Source: Glandiceps talaboti
Taxonomy: Eukaryota; Hemichordata; Enteropneusta; Spengelidae
Assembly (NCBI RefSeq): GCF_964340395.1
Contig: NC_135554.1
Coordinates: 24,877,592 to 24,941,591, forward strand
Direction of reading: 5' to 3'
Length of the DNA stretch: 64,000 bases
Part shown: positions 23,589 to 37,798 of the stretch, piece by piece
How the letters are laid out: every line of letters begins with the position of its first letter
Numbering within the stretch: position 1 is the stretch's first letter
The notes under the pieces: generated by a model
Told to the model about the DNA's origin: nothing
Database searches by the model: none
What the model saw: only the letters and a program-made list of their open reading frames with translations
Position numbers and translations under genes: made by a program

Positions 23589-24196
23589 TACTATGGAAAC
23601 CAAGCTATAGGCAAACTAAGACACAAACTAAAACTATTTGTTTCAACATTTTGAAATAAGCTACAGTAACTTTCAGCTTCTCTGTTTGATACAGCCACAC
23701 AGATCTCAAGAAGAAACTGCACATAACTACAATATTAGCAAGATGTCAATTTATTGCTATATTTTGTCTGAATGAAATTAATCATTTAAATGAACGTACT
23801 GCAACAAGAGACACCAATGTTTTGACGTATAAACACCTGATGTCAGCATGGGCATGGTGGCAAGTCTGTTCATTTCATTTAGACAAAATGTTACAAGAAA
23901 CTATTCATACAATTAATCTCATTGTTGCATGTGTAGTAGCTTCTGCATGGTTGTATCAAACAGAGGTGTACAGTATTTTGAAATTCACTGCATCTATGGA
24001 CACTGATGTAATCACACTCACAGTAGGGTGGCATCTCTGATAGCAAGTTTTCATGTACAGTTCAACTTCATTCAGTGTTTGCACACTCTGGATTACAGGG
24101 TCCAGGGACATAACTAAGACCCATCCACTTCTGTAATCTAACAATATGCATCAACAATATTTTTAGTTTGTGCCAATAGCTTGATTTCCATTGTAG
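23589..24196. mobile_element. MITE, gacacaaactaaaact family, copy 3 (long)
   Basis: Left end ctactatggaaaccaagcta with gacacaaactaaaact. Right end is its inverse, closing tttccattgtag. The shared core ctcacagtagggtggcatct lies near 24015. It is longer than copies 1 and 4, so it probably carries extra or inserted sequence. Confidence 0.75.
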
Positions 24197-24642
24197 TAAA
24201 ACCCCAGCTAAGCAGCTGTAACTTATCACTAAATTTTACTGTTTAGAATACACCAAACCTTTACTGAAAACAGATCGGTCATTCAAATAAGCTGAATTAC
24301 CTGTCTCCTAATCATTGATGGTACTATGAATGCCGACTTGATATCCATTTGTAAACAGTATGAGTAAACAATCTGGACCAATTGCCAACAAAAGTGTGCG
24401 ATGCTTACTAGAGTTTGATCACTACCAAGCAAGCATAACAACATACCATTTATAAGTCGAAAATAAAAACAAAAAATATGAAAAAAGTTCAAGTTTCAAC
24501 TTCTGGACTGTTGCTGTCGTTTGAGATACCGTCAATGCACTATGATATATTTTACAGACTGCCTTCAACCAAAATTACTGGATAACGCACTCCCTCATAT
24601 ATCCAAAGCTCAGAGACACATAGAAATGTTTGAAGTTTAGTA

Positions 24643-24952
24643 TTACTATGGAAAACTAGCTATCGGCAAACTAAAATAGACACAAAGTAAAACCAGTGTT
24701 GTTGTATGTGATAGATTATAAAAGTTGGTAATAGCAATGCCTTGGTTATCATAATCACCCTGTAATCAAGATAGTGTAAACACTGAATGAGGTGGAATTT
24801 GCAGCCACTTGAGGAAAATTTGCTATCAGAGATGCCACACGACTGTGGGTGTAATTACACTAATGTCCATTGATAGCGTGTGTCAACATGCCGCAATTGT
24901 AATTTTAGTTTGTGTCTGTGTTAGATTGCCGATGGTTGAGCTGCCATTGTTG
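24643..24952. mobile_element. MITE, gacacaaactaaaact family, copy 4
   Basis: Inverted ends tactatggaaaactagctat and ccgatggttgagctgccatt. The core ctatcagagatgccacacga is in opposite orientation to copies 2 and 3. It shows that the terminal repeat reaches about 45-50 bp. Confidence 0.75.
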
Positions 24953-25608
24953 TTAACGATGTCACGGAGTAAGCAGTGTTACTCAAATTTTGGAAAGTCA
25001 TTGTAATTTTTAGACGTAACTTTCCAGTTTTGCAACACTCTCTACCGCAAAAAGGGACCACAGTGTTTGATGATGTAATTAACACACCGAGACATGTTTG
25101 TTAGCTGTTACTTGTAAGACATGTATTTCATTGCTACGTTAGATCTAACATGTAAATTTTGCTTCCATTTATTTTCAAATGGCGACATATGTATGTAATC
25201 AGATCAATCAAAGACACTGCGACAATAAATTGACTTTTTTTTAAAAAATGAATGTATGATGTCACTCTGATTAATCTTCTTTGAATATACAAACATGTTA
25301 ATAACCCAACTAGATTGTCCCCTTGTTGCAGCTTGTACAACTGTATTTGATCCCAACGGACACTTTATCAAGTTTTATGTTATGAGTAGAATTTACCAGG
25401 AAATAGGAGGACCATTAGTAATATAGTGGTGTTCGGGTGTTTGTCTTCAAACAGAGAAGACTTGTTAAAATCTAATTACCGTTAGTTCCTTGTATAGAGT
25501 CATTTATTTTGTATATTGATGTTTAATGAATGGATCACATATTCACCCATTCTTTTTCTCATTGTAGCTGATCAAAAGACTGGCTAATCAACTGAAATTA
25601 TTACGTCA

Positions 25609-25659
25609 CAGTTTTGTACTGTGATGACATAATGTACAATTATCTACCGTGGCGGGAGG

Positions 25660-25736
<77 letters not shown>

Positions 25737-26188
25737 CCCAAAGGGATAAGCTTACTGTGTGTGCAGACCTACAAACTCAAATGTTAGTCACACCACATAT
25801 TTCAGAAAAAAGTAGACCATTTCTCTCTTAAATTTCGGTTATTTTGTGACAATGTCCTGATTTTGCAGTTACATTGATTGTACTGTGGATTTTGAGCCCT
25901 GTTTACTATAAACAGGAAATAAGGTAAACATTACTAGTAATTTTGGAGGGAAACTCGGATATGATATTTTACCCCAGTGGATTTTCATATGAAAAGCCCA
26001 TCCCTTCTCATACCTGAAGGTATTAGAAATGTCTTTCACCTGAACACTTTCCACACTGCCATCTATAGCTAGCAGCTGCTCCCTTCATAAGTCATTCACA
26101 CATGCACACACACACACACACACATTTTACCACACACAGTTTTGTACTGTGGTGACATAATGTACAATTATCTACCGTGGCGGGAGGG

Positions 26189-26225
<37 letters not shown>

Positions 26226-26655
26226 GAGCCCAAAGGGATAAGCTTACTGTGTGTGCAGACCTACAAACTCAAATGTTAATCATACCACATATTTCAGAAA
26301 AAAGTAGACCATTTCTCTCTTAAATTTCGGTTATTTTGTGACAATGTCCTGATTTTGCAGTTACATTGATTGTACTGTGGATTTTGAGCAATGTTTACTA
26401 TAAACAGGAAATAAGGTAAACATTACTACCGGTAGTAATTTTGGAGGGAAACTCGGATATGTTATTTTACCCCAGTGGATTTTCATATGAAAAGTCCATC
26501 CCTTCTCATACCTGAAGGCATTAGAAATGTCTTCTTTCACCTGAACACTTTCCACACTGCCATCTATAGCTAGCAGTTGCTCCCTTCATAAGTCATTCAC
26601 ACACGCACACACGCACACACACACACGCACACACACACACACACACATTTTACCA
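25609..26655. repeat. 528-bp tandem duplication with GT/GA and CA microsatellites
   Basis: 25609-26132 and 26137-26655 are near-identical direct copies. Both run from cagttttgtactgtg through ccgtggcgggaggggtgtgt, a GA tract and ctatagctagcag to a CA tract and acattttacca. They differ by tract lengths, a few substitutions and small insertions such as accggtagt near 26428. High similarity implies recent duplication. Confidence 0.9.
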
Positions 26656-27562
26656 TGACTATATCACTACTGAACCGGTGCAACCATTGTCATAGTGCAT
26701 TTGTGTTCATATGTTTCACAGAATAGAATTATAATAACAATCAACAAATACGTTTAAACGTATTACCATTTCCAACTATTAATTCAGAAGGTTTGCTCCG
26801 TATTGTCACCAAGTACATATTTTGGTGATATCATCTGGTCACCGACACTTTGTACAGGAGATAACTAATTTGAGAGAAACAATGTATTATCGTTTCTCCT
26901 GTTTTCACCGTTTTTTTTATTTCTCTCAGATCTGCACCAAATTCACATCATGGGGGGGGGGGTTAAATTTAACAAGACACAAATTTGTTCTGGAACTAAA
27001 TGTTGCGACTCAATCTGGTGATGTTTTTATAAACAGTTTTCTACAAGTATTATCATTTTTAGCGGGGTGGCTGCTTGATGGATTTTGATTGAAAACCCCC
27101 ATTTTTTGTATTTGAAAAATGAAAAATGCCATAAAAATCTACTGAAATTTATTTGGAAAGAAGGTTATATCGACAGATGCTTATATTACTGTACAGGAAA
27201 TGTTTTCTTCTGGACAGAAAAAGCACACTTATAACTTCACCCATATCATTACTACAGCAAAACCAGTTTAAAAGCAAGTCTTGCTAAATACCAATTAAAT
27301 TCTCTATGTGATGAGATATTTACATATTGGTATATTGCTAATTTAGTGTCCGGATGCCTAACTTCTGACATAAAATAATCATTAATTCACAATTTTTGTT
27401 CAAATTTAATTGATAAAATAATTTCTGTTGTGTAATTAATAATCTGAATTTTAATTAATACATGTTTAAAACGCCATAATGACAAATGTATTAATAATTA
27501 ACTATAAATAATTTTTGATTAACTTGAAACGTGTCGCCGATGGTGATCAGCCACTACAAGTG

Positions 27563-27571
27563 TATATAAAA
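27563..27571 (+). promoter_or_regulatory. TATA box of sulfatase gene 1
   Basis: TATATAAAA. An initiator-like ctacatc places the start A at 27594, 31 bp downstream of the first T, which is ideal TATA spacing. The 5' UTR to the ATG at 27608 would then be 14 nt. Confidence 0.65.
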
Positions 27572-27607
27572 AGCCAGTGTCCGTTCGAAAACTACATCTC
27601 ATTTTCT

Positions 27608-28579
27608 ATGAGAAGAGTGCGAGACATGGTCATGGCGTGCCCAACATTTGCTCCAGTCTTTCTGCTTTTTGTGGCAACGGTAAGTCGTTATAGCTTGCTT
27701 TCTAGCTGTACTCGTCTAACACTTCTGTCTCTTTTAACCTACTTGGTAGTATATAGTACAAAACTCCATCTACAAAAGAATCGGCTTTTGGGCACAGTGC
27801 GTGACTTGTGCGCTTATAATAGGTTCTATGGTAGAACTAGTGGGGTTTCACCTAAGGCCAAACAAAAAACATTGTTTAGTTCTGGTTATGCTGAATTTAA
27901 GAATAGGTGGGGGTAGGTAGATTTTTAATTGTTTTTTCTTCATGTGAGTACAAAAGCCTATTAGGGACTTCACACTTCACATAAAGTTATATTCAATACT
28001 ACAAATATATACATGTACGTCAAATCCATTTTTTGAGTATGTGTGGTCAGAGACTATATAATCGATATCAGACTAGTTTCCACTAACAGACTGGTGCATT
28101 GTGTTTATGTACGAGCATGCATTTAGTCATTACTTTATTTCTTGTGGTCTTAAATTTGTTGTCCGGCGAAATAAGCAAACATAAGTCTAGATCTGTAGCA
28201 AAGTTTACAGTATAATTACATTTCTCGTCGATGTAACATTCACTTGCAGAATATCTAGAATCGAATCCTACAAGACGTAAATCTCTAATTAACTACTTCG
28301 TTCACAAATCTGTTTTAGGTTGCAAAAATCTTCTTTTCTCTCTCAATAAATTCAAGCACCGCTATTTTTAAATTTTCTCCGAGGTAACTCTGATGGCTTA
28401 ACGTCTGTTGGAAAAACAGCACACATTTATTTTCATTTTGTAAGCATTGGAAAATTATTTGTTAAAATGTGCGCGCAAAGTTGGGGTGTACACGATAGAC
28501 ATTTATAACTCGTTGTCCATTCGTACTTCTAGGTTGCCTTGACCATAGCTGCTGACGGTAAGTAAAGACAATATCCGTT

Positions 28580-28611
<32 letters not shown>

Positions 28612-28617
28612 CGTGCG

Positions 28618-28658
<41 letters not shown>

Positions 28659-28660
28659 CC

Positions 28661-28706
<46 letters not shown>

Positions 28707-29723
28707 TTATCTATAATCATTTTATTGTTTCGCAGTTTGATAGGGTATCTCAGTTTCTTTGTCAGAGGCAGGAACTATTTATGTACTAAAACGACGATAT
28801 ATATAAATTAATATATCAAGTGTAGAAAAAAATGAATGAAAGTTACCATATGGATAATAAAGGGATCATATTTCTTTTGGATTTTAATTAGTAAAAAAAC
28901 ATTACTGTATCTATTTTGCTACTGAAGAAAATAATGTGAAACAAGATACATCAAGGCTGTGTTTGTAACACAGTAACTTGTAAAACAAAAAGTAAAACGT
29001 TTGCTGTGGTAAGTACAGGATAACAGTAAGATGTTTGGAACAAACTTGGTAAACACAAAGTAACTACTTGTAATCACAACTAACAAAGTCTCTATACACA
29101 GTAAAATGTTCTCGGTCCAACAAAGTTACTATAAAAGTAGGTGACGTTTCAACAGCTAACAGCAACAGAAGCTGACTGCATGTGACGTGATTACTTGTAT
29201 TGCCCTGTTCATAGACAAATAATTAAATTTTCTGTACCTACAGCAAATTTTAGTACATATTTATTACTTTTTGCAATTCATGGAGTTACAAACATGGACT
29301 TGGTCTATGTTGTTTCACTTCATTTTGTAGAAAAAACTTATTAAAGTTGTGTCACTCATTAGACATCTAGAATAAATATCTTTTTCCCTTTCACATGACC
29401 ACTTTATCCATTGTTTATCTCAATGTTCATAATTTACAAACTACTATACCGATTATGTCGAATCATTGTCTGCTGTCAAACATGTTTCTGTGTTTCTCAC
29501 CTGCCTCTTCGAATATAGTTGGAAAACAACCTCGACAACCGAAGCAACCACATATAGTGTTCTTTCTTGCCGATGATTTAGGTAAGGTAGTGTTTTATGT
29601 TCATCTATCTTTTGATAAATATCAACTATTTTACTCAAATCCTATCTATATCAATATTACAAAATACATTTCTATCCCAAATATTGCAAGAGGAACGAGC
29701 ATCTCTTCATCAGTACCAGTAAA

Positions 29724-29774
<51 letters not shown>

Positions 29775-29871
29775 TAACTAACTAACTAACTAACTAACTA
29801 AACTAAACACACACACGTACACACACACACACACACACACACACGCCCACACACACTCACACACACACACA

Positions 29872-29943
<72 letters not shown>

Positions 29944-32900
29944 CACACAATATACTGAAAAAACATTTCGGAATTAGAGAAAATGTAACTATTTTTTCTT
30001 CCTCATCTTGTTCTCCATCCAGGTTGGAATGATGTTGGCTACAATAACCCAGATATACTCACACCAAATATGGACAGATTGGCCTCTGAGGGCGTCATTT
30101 TTGACCAAGCGTACACCCATCCGACATGTTCTCCGTGAGTGGAAAATATAGGGAAAATTGTAGTCCCGTGTTCAAGCCTCTTCCTCGGCTCCGCCATTAA
30201 GCTCCTCCTTTTCCTCGACTCGACTCTTGCCAAGGAAGATTTACTCCCCAGACTGTTCATAACGATAACATTATCTCTTAGCCAAAGATATGATTGTAAT
30301 TTAAACAATTATTCAACTGTGCATAAATTGTGCAAATGTTGTGTATGTGAGCTCCGCTGAGCTCTCTAAATCTGATGTGTTAGAGTTTATCTTTTCAAAC
30401 ACACATCACATTGTTTCATGAAAAGAATTTTAATATAAATCCTTTCAAAGCTGAGAAACTAAATACAACTATATAATTAAAAAGAACTTATAAGAATTGT
30501 TATAACTGCAATTATAATTATAGATAAATAATTATTATAACTGTAATTATACTCATAGTCATAATTAATATCGTATAATTGATCTCCATAGTATATTAAT
30601 TACATAATATCATAATACTAATTAATACTGCAAACATAATTAAAATTCCAGGAAAATTATTCTCTCCGTATTCTTGAATATTCAGTGTATATTCAAAGTT
30701 TACTTTGTTTCTTCTAGGAGTCGTTCAGCTTTTAATACTGGCTATTTTTCTCATCGAACTGGAATGCAGGTAATGTGAATTTTCTGATCATGCCATAAAT
30801 GCTACCATCATCATCACAGGCCAATGCATAGTTTTCTACTCGCGCAGTTCGCCTCAGACGGTGTTGTCAGGAGAGGTCTTTGATTTTACGCCGATTGAAT
30901 ACAAAATGCCCCCCCCCCCCGTTAACAATTCTCTGTATCTTTGAAAGGGGAACGCTACTCCAAGAATAAAGAACTCTTTGTAAACTTTGAGTTCCAGTGT
31001 CATTTAATGATTTTACACAACTAATACATTACACGTGGTTGCCAAGAAAGCCGAATTGAAACTTGTTCCTCATTCATTGTTCATATTCAACTTTCTGATA
31101 CTTTTTATTAACTTACAGCATCGGGTTCTCCAACAACTGTCTCCCTATGGTTTGTCATTGAATTTCACCCTTTTGCCAGAAGCCCTGAAGGCATTGGGAT
31201 ATTCTACACACATGCTTGGCAAGTACGTCAAAGTGGTTTTATTTCATTCCTTCATTGTTACTATTCACTTGGCTTTCATTATGTAGTCATATTTTCGTCA
31301 CCTGACCAAACAATGGCAAGCCTAATATCCAGCTTTGGCAGATATGAAAACGAAAACTTAAGTTACGAATGCGAAATTCAGTATACACGTAATTATCATC
31401 AATACGATCAAACATGAAAAACTATTTTATTATTAATGCTGTTATGAAGTATATAAGTAAGAAAATGTGAAGTTTGACCTTTTCTTGTAGTGTACTGTAA
31501 AATCCAATGAAAGGGTCACTGAAATGTATTTTGTTAGAATTAAATGAATACTGGCAACTTTGTGACATGACTTAAATCCAAAGAGGGACTTCCGTTTTGT
31601 TCTATTAATAAGTATACCTTGTTGCAACATGTATAAAGCCTTACCGCCTCAATGCTGTTACTCAAAAGACAAACTTCTACCAGGAAACACATATACGCGT
31701 CTTGAAATATTAAGGTTCGGAAATTACTCTATGTTTTGTAGAATGCTTAGATTACTTTTACACAAAAATAAAGTATTGGTGAATCTATGTCTTGTTTATG
31801 ACATTTATAGATGGCATCAAGGTATGTGTAAAGAAGACTACCTTCCTTTGAAACGAGGATATGATACATTCTATGGTTTCTGGAATAACTACATCGAATA
31901 CTACACTCACACAAACCAGGATGTCAGAGGTGTTCTACTAGAAGAGTCGGGAGTCGGTATGTACCTTTATTGTCGTGGCTTGTACATTGTTGGATTAGTC
32001 TAAGAATTGACCGACCATTTACTGTGTTTGAAAAGTGTCTCATTTTAAAAATAAATCTTGAGGTTTTATGCCTGTAACAATTTTACTAAACTCGTGAAAT
32101 AAACAGTCCTGGTCTGACACAAGCAATGATTGTTTTTTTTGTGTGTTTTTTTTTGCCATGATTTCAGCACATAATCGTTTCCGGGGATATGATTTTTGGG
32201 ATAACACCGGGTCGGTGCTTGATAAAAGTACTTATATTAGTGTAAGTATAGATCTCGTTTTTCATCACACAACAGACAAATCGTCAGAATATTCATATTA
32301 AATGATCACTGAGCTGCTTTAAATGGTATGAACCATTTAATTTGCGATTTCAATAAAGATGTTTTGCAATTCATTTTCAAAGGCAAAAAAACAACTAGCC
32401 ACATACAGGGGTTTTAACTTTTTGACATTGCAAGATTTGGACTCACTGCTGAATATGTTCTGCATATGTGACGTCATGTTGTTGCATATCGAGGTGAGAC
32501 CGAAGATACCCGTCCATGTCCACGTCTCTGAGTACTTCCATGATTTATTAGGCATTGTCAGGCAAAAATCCCAAATGTGATTACAGGTGTAAAGATTACT
32601 CACATAACGATATAGAAAGAATGTGATCATTTTTGTTTGATTTTACAGTATCTTCTGAACAATCGTGCCGTGGAACTGATTGAAAAACACAACCAAGAAA
32701 CACCAATGTTTATGTACTATTCAGCAGCACTGCCACATTTCTTTCTTGAGGTAAGTGTTGTATTTCACCATTCTGAGATGCTGTTGGTTATTTGTATGTT
32801 TATTTATATATCGAGGTGTTAGCCAGAGATTTGATTTAACATCTTTAATACAAAACTTCTGAAGTCCTGATCATGAATGGTCTACTTTTAATTGCAATTT

Positions 32901-34910
32901 TGAAAAAAAGTTGTGTTGTGTTGTGTTGTGTTGTGTTGTGTTGTGTTGTGCTGTGCTGTGCTGTGCTGTGCTGTGTTGTGTTGTGTTGTGTTGTGTTGTG
33001 TTGTGCTGTGCTCTTTTCTGATCTACTACTCTATGCAAACAATCCCACGATCTGAGTTCAAGTTCGCCCTGAAAAGGGCCGACGTGTAAAATATTCCGTG
33101 TACCTCCTGATCTTCGGAGGAAAGACATGTTGACTGTTTGAAAGCTATAGAATGAATGACAAGTTTGATGAAAGTATGCGTGAATGTGATTCGCACGAAG
33201 TTTGACATCAGTGACAGTAGCCTCTTTACCAAGATATTTGACTTTCCAAAATGGCGACCATGAGATCGTAGCGAAACCGCGAGAGAAGTAAATCGTTTTG
33301 CCCCGTTTGTTGAAAAAATATTCAATTCATTTTTTTTTCGTCAAAACTTACAAGGGGGCGCCAAGAATTTACAAGAGGGCGCAGCGCCCCTGTTACCTTG
33401 TTCAGGGAGAACACTGCCATTGTATTATTTCGCTGTACACTTCCTACTCACTATTAATATTAAGACATCCTATTCATTACCAACCATCAATTCTGATAGA
33501 AATGATCTTTGACGATACATAAATAACGAAAAGTATCTTGAATACATAACTATCATTCTTAGTTAAATAATTAATGATGTTCATTTTATTCATTACGAAT
33601 AGGTACCCAAGGAATATGAAGATCTATATCCTAATATCAAAAATAAAGACAGACGACTGTATAGTGGTGGGTAACATAAAAAATATGCTAATGTTGATCT
33701 ATCATCCATATATAGTTTTTCTGTGTTGTTTATTTGATTGATTGTTTGTTTGTTTGGGGTTTTGGGCAGGCGTTTTCTTGCTATGATGTCGGTAGATTAC
33801 CACAGTCCTTAAACAAATTTCCCCAACTATTGACCCAATTTCAATTACATGTATCACTGAATTCCGAGGAAAGAGAGAGTTTATGTGAAGGTGAGTGGAA
33901 TAGGAAATATGTATATCCACACTAATTATCTAATTGGATTGCACTCAGTAAGTAGCTCTAAGCATTAGAAAGGTTTTCTTAAACAAAGGTTGTCAGTACA
34001 ATCTCCTACTTTGACTTTCAATGGGTTAGATGAAATCACATATTTGTTAGATGAAAGAATTAATAGCTAACAAACATACTGACAGACACGTATTGTCACC
34101 TAACAGGTATGGTTTCCATGATGGATGAAATTATCGGGAATATCACCAACAAACTACAGGAGAAGGGAATGTGGGAGAATACACTATTTGTGTTTATGAG
34201 TGACGTGAGTATCTAAAATCGCCATTCGCATTACCTAAGTATTGTCACAATCTATCATCTCATAACGTGATGTCACAATCTAGCATGTGACGTCACTTTT
34301 CAATGTCACCACGTATAAGGATAATGGCTGAGAATGTACTCAATCAAGTGACTATAACCTATATGTGTAAAGTCGCATTATATTTTATCTACTGTCCATA
34401 CTATTTAGTAACTCAATGTTACAACCCTCTTTATCACAACATTTCTAAATATGTGTTTGTCACTAGTACATGTGTCGATATTTTACGTCAAGATTAATAA
34501 ACAATAAACAGGGTAAATACTATATTGATATACAACGTGGACATATTTTTTCTAACTTATTGTAGAATGGTGGTGCCCCCGAGTGGGGTGGTTCCAGCTA
34601 TCCCCTACGAGGAGCTAAGGGGACACTTTTTGAAGCTGGCTCTCGAGTTGTGACTTTTGCCAGTGGTGGTACTATGCTAAAGAAGACGGGCTACAGAAAC
34701 AATAGGTTAGTGAATACTCATTTTTGTCTGTCTGAATTGCACCACCCTGTCTCGACTATGATATGTTAATAAAACTTTTTGGCAGTGCTATCGATGTCAA
34801 TTATTACTTTTCATAAATGCGTACCTACCTACCCATCTATCTACATACATACATACATACATACATACATACATACATACATACATACATACATACATAC
34901 ATACATACAT

Positions 34911-34949
<39 letters not shown>

Positions 34950-34990
34950 TGCATGCATGTATGCATGCATACATACATACATACACACAC

Positions 34991-35026
<36 letters not shown>

Positions 35027-36868
35027 ACATACATACATACATACATACATACATACATACATACATACATACATACATACATACATACATAAATTGTCAA
35101 GTTCATTAATTAAGTTTATCCATTATTTACAGGTTGATTCATATGACAGATTGGTATCCAACCTTTGTGACTCTAGCCGGTGGTAACCCAGGTACGCAAA
35201 TTAAACTTCGGATCAAATCGGCGACTTTCGGAAAACACGTGATACTATTAACTACGAGCAAAAGTACACAGTAATATTATATACATTTGCCATTGCATTG
35301 GTTACAAATAAATGGAGTTGGTGACATTTTATCCGTAAATCGATGCTGTCCACTTTGACTCCCTACCACTACGTATACGAAAATGCCTGTTTGGAATGAC
35401 AAGAATAACGTTGAAAAAGTACATTCAAATTATTTGTATTGGAAAGGATGAAAACTTTTCATGAATTGTAGCTTCAAAAATACCCCAGTTTTACATGTAT
35501 GTATTGTACTTTTAGATTCAAATATGGATGGAATGAACGTGTGGAATGCGATTTCCGAAGGTTTTCGATCACCAAGAAATGAAATCGTCTACAACATAGA
35601 CGATATTATGCCTGAGAAGGGCGCCGCCATCAGGTGAGTGGAACGTATATATCCATTCTGAAGTCAGAAGAGGGGTATAACATAATAGAAAAAGTTTGCT
35701 ACAGTATGGCCTAGTAGGGAAAGTTGTTAAAAGTCAATGAATATTGCCTACAACCAAAACATATTGCTTGATATCAAAATTAGCCTATTTTAGAATCTAA
35801 TATGGCCGCCGAATATTATGTGTATATGCGTGGATGTATCGCTAATACAACAGTTTTCCTTGGTAATATAAAAGATATATCTTCTTCAAAACCAGACACC
35901 TAAATGTATTTATTTATTTCAAAATGAACTGGAATCTTCATTTCAAATTTTGGAAGGATGTTTTTACAGAACTTTCCAGGGAAATGTGTTCCTCTGTAAT
36001 GTTTCCGAACCACTGTCTCAATATTTATGTAAACATGTTTCGTATATTCTGGTTGCAGAGTTGGTGACTGGAAGCTAATACAGGGCAATCATCAGATGTT
36101 TTATCCTGTTATTTATGACCATGGTAAGTGTACCAAAGAGTAACTACTCTTCTTACATGACCATTTTCATTATAATCCCGTCATTTTCAGATTCATATTG
36201 ATTTCTATGTTGTGGGATTGGCAGATTTGAAAACAATTCATTTTCAAGAAAATGGTCTCCAAGGCACATGCCAAATTCATAGAGAGTGTATCCAAAGATA
36301 ATAACCATTTTAGTTACCATGGTTACAGCTTTAGATAGCCCAGCCTGTCTTCGTACTAATGTTCTTGTTACTTGTAGATTCATGGTACAAACCTGCCACC
36401 GAGGAAGGCGAGACCCTCGTTTCGCCAGCATTTATATCAACGGGTGAGCCAGATCAAGTGTTTCCACCAAGACCTGATGTCTTGTATTTGTTTAATCTGA
36501 AGGGTAGGTTGACTTTTATCTCTGGACCTCTTACTTGCATGGGTGCATTGTAATACTTAAGTATGACCGTGTCACACAGACAGACACATTGTGTCTGTCT
36601 GTCTTTTTATGTCTCTCCATCTCTGTCTGTCTATGACTGTCTTTATCTGTCTCTATTTGTCTCTCTCATTTTTAAACGATGTTCTGTCTTCTCAGATGAT
36701 CCCACGGAGCGTAACGATTTGGCCGCTGAAGAGCCCGGGAAAGTGGCCGAACTGCTCGAACGACTTGAATACCAGCGCTCGAAGTTGGTACCAGCCCTTA
36801 ACCCTCCTCCTAACATGGCGGCAGACCCTGCCCAGTCTGATGGTGTTTGGAGATCCGGGTGGTGCTAG
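27608..36868 (+). CDS. Arylsulfatase B-like sulfatase 1 (complete, 17 exons)
   Basis: Hydrolase for sulfate esters, probably of glycosaminoglycans, in the lysosome or secretory route (ARSB/ARSI/ARSJ group). Exons: 27608-27679, 28533-28557, 29519-29581, 30023-30134, 30718-30769, 31119-31222, 31811-31956, 32168-32241, 32649-32750, 33603-33666, 34107-34204, 34566-34705, 35133-35191, 35516-35633, 36059-36123, 36378-36503, 36696-36868. They join in frame to 530 aa, close to human ARSB. The N-terminus has three in-frame Met codons (27608, 27626, 27632) before a hydrophobic signal peptide ([18 protein letters not shown]). Active-site features: [13 protein letters not shown] (metal Asp pair), CSPSR (Cys converted to formylglycine, split across exons 4/5), GKWHQG (Lys, His), [10 protein letters not shown] (His), MSD-NGGAP (Asp, Asn), [10 protein letters not shown] (Lys). 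N-glycosylation sites include NFT and NIT. ARSB versus ARSI/J orthology cannot be decided here. Confidence 0.96.
28588..28704. repeat. (GT)n/(GC)n microsatellite
   Basis: A gt tract with an internal gcgcgcgc block, about 30 bp after exon 28533-28557. Confidence 0.95.
28839..29406. mobile_element. Foldback MITE, second copy
   Basis: Ends aaagttaccatatgga and tcacatgaccacttta resemble the tips of the element at 2411-2699. gcaattcatggagttacaaa corresponds to gcaattattgagttacaaa there. It lies in intron 2 of sulfatase 1 and is longer than the first copy. Confidence 0.6.
29727..29940. repeat. Compound (CA)n-(CTAA)n-(CA)n-(CT)n microsatellite
   Basis: Four successive simple tracts in the sulfatase 1 intron before exon 30023. 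Confidence 0.97.
30125..30734 (+). other. Catalytic cysteine motif CSPSR split by an intron
   Basis: TGT TCT CC ends exon 30023-30134 and G AGT CGT opens exon 30718-30769. This gives C-S-P-S-R, which matches the sulfatase CxPxR signature whose Cys is oxidised to formylglycine. Confidence 0.95.
32912..33011. repeat. (TTGTG/CTGTG)n microsatellite
   Basis: Pentanucleotide ttgtg units with a middle block of ctgtg. Intronic in sulfatase 1. Confidence 0.97.
34844..35092. repeat. (CATA)n/(CA)n microsatellite
   Basis: Alternating blocks of cata and ca with gcat breaks, in the intron before exon 35133. Confidence 0.97.
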
Positions 36869-37156
36869 ATTTAATCACAATTAATATTACGGGCTTTGCA
36901 TTTCATTCCGGAGGTCTCACTGGGAAAACTGTGTTCTGCACTGAAACGGAGCTGTATATGAAAGATCACTGAATGAATGAATGAATGAATGGAAGAAGGG
37001 TTTCTATTATTAATCTGGCATCCGATATGCTTCATCTTTTGATTTAAGCATCCTTCATCATCATTTGAAAGTTTTTGCGACTACAAATATTGATGTTTTT
37101 TATGGTCTTTCACACCATTTTCTCTGTTTTAACATAGAATGCACCTTAAGCTTGGA

Positions 37157-37162
37157 ATTAAA
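37157..37162 (+). terminator. Possible polyadenylation signal ATTAAA
   Basis: ATTAAA about 290 bp after the sulfatase 1 stop codon, followed by T-rich sequence. No AATAAA is seen closer. Weak. Confidence 0.35.
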
Positions 37163-37247
37163 CTCTTTAAACTTGACTTTGTTCAGAAAGCTTATTCTTA
37201 TGATTATATATATCCGGTGAAAATGTTAAGATTGTCTAGAATGAAAT

Positions 37248-37423
<176 letters not shown>

Positions 37424-37798
37424 ATATACATTCCCATTCGCATGGCTGTCACCCACCTCATCGCTGAATATAGTTAATGTTATTGCGGCGAAGCTGCGAG
37501 AAAATTTTTATATTTTACTCGGTAAACGACTACTCCTGAGGTTTAATTTGGTTCAAACCATGAAAAAAAGACCATCCGAATTGTCATTCCCCCCCCCCGC
37601 CGTACATTCTAACCCCAGTCTAAACTTAATATACGTACGCACGTTTCGCATGTCACGTAAACATTGTCATTTTATATAACGTTGGTATAGTGTCATTTAT
37701 ACTATTGCAGATAGTAGTATCAAAAGTCACTTTGCTGTGTTGTTAGAGAACTTAGGTGTTCATACCTACTGTATTGGCTGCCAGTGTCAATCATGTAT

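Larger units (their letters stand above)
21451..27560. other. Intergenic region between the ORP9-like and sulfatase genes
   Basis: AT-rich. It holds two MITEs of one family (23589-24196, 24643-24952), a 528-bp tandem duplication with GA/CA tracts (25609-26655) and small poly-C/poly-G runs. I could not support any exon or RNA gene. Confidence 0.6.

Noticed and set aside
36563-36884. Two overlapping frames at the last sulfatase 1 exon
   Set aside because: Only the frame continuing [16 protein letters not shown] matches sulfatase C-termini. The other ([11 protein letters not shown]) is a shadow.
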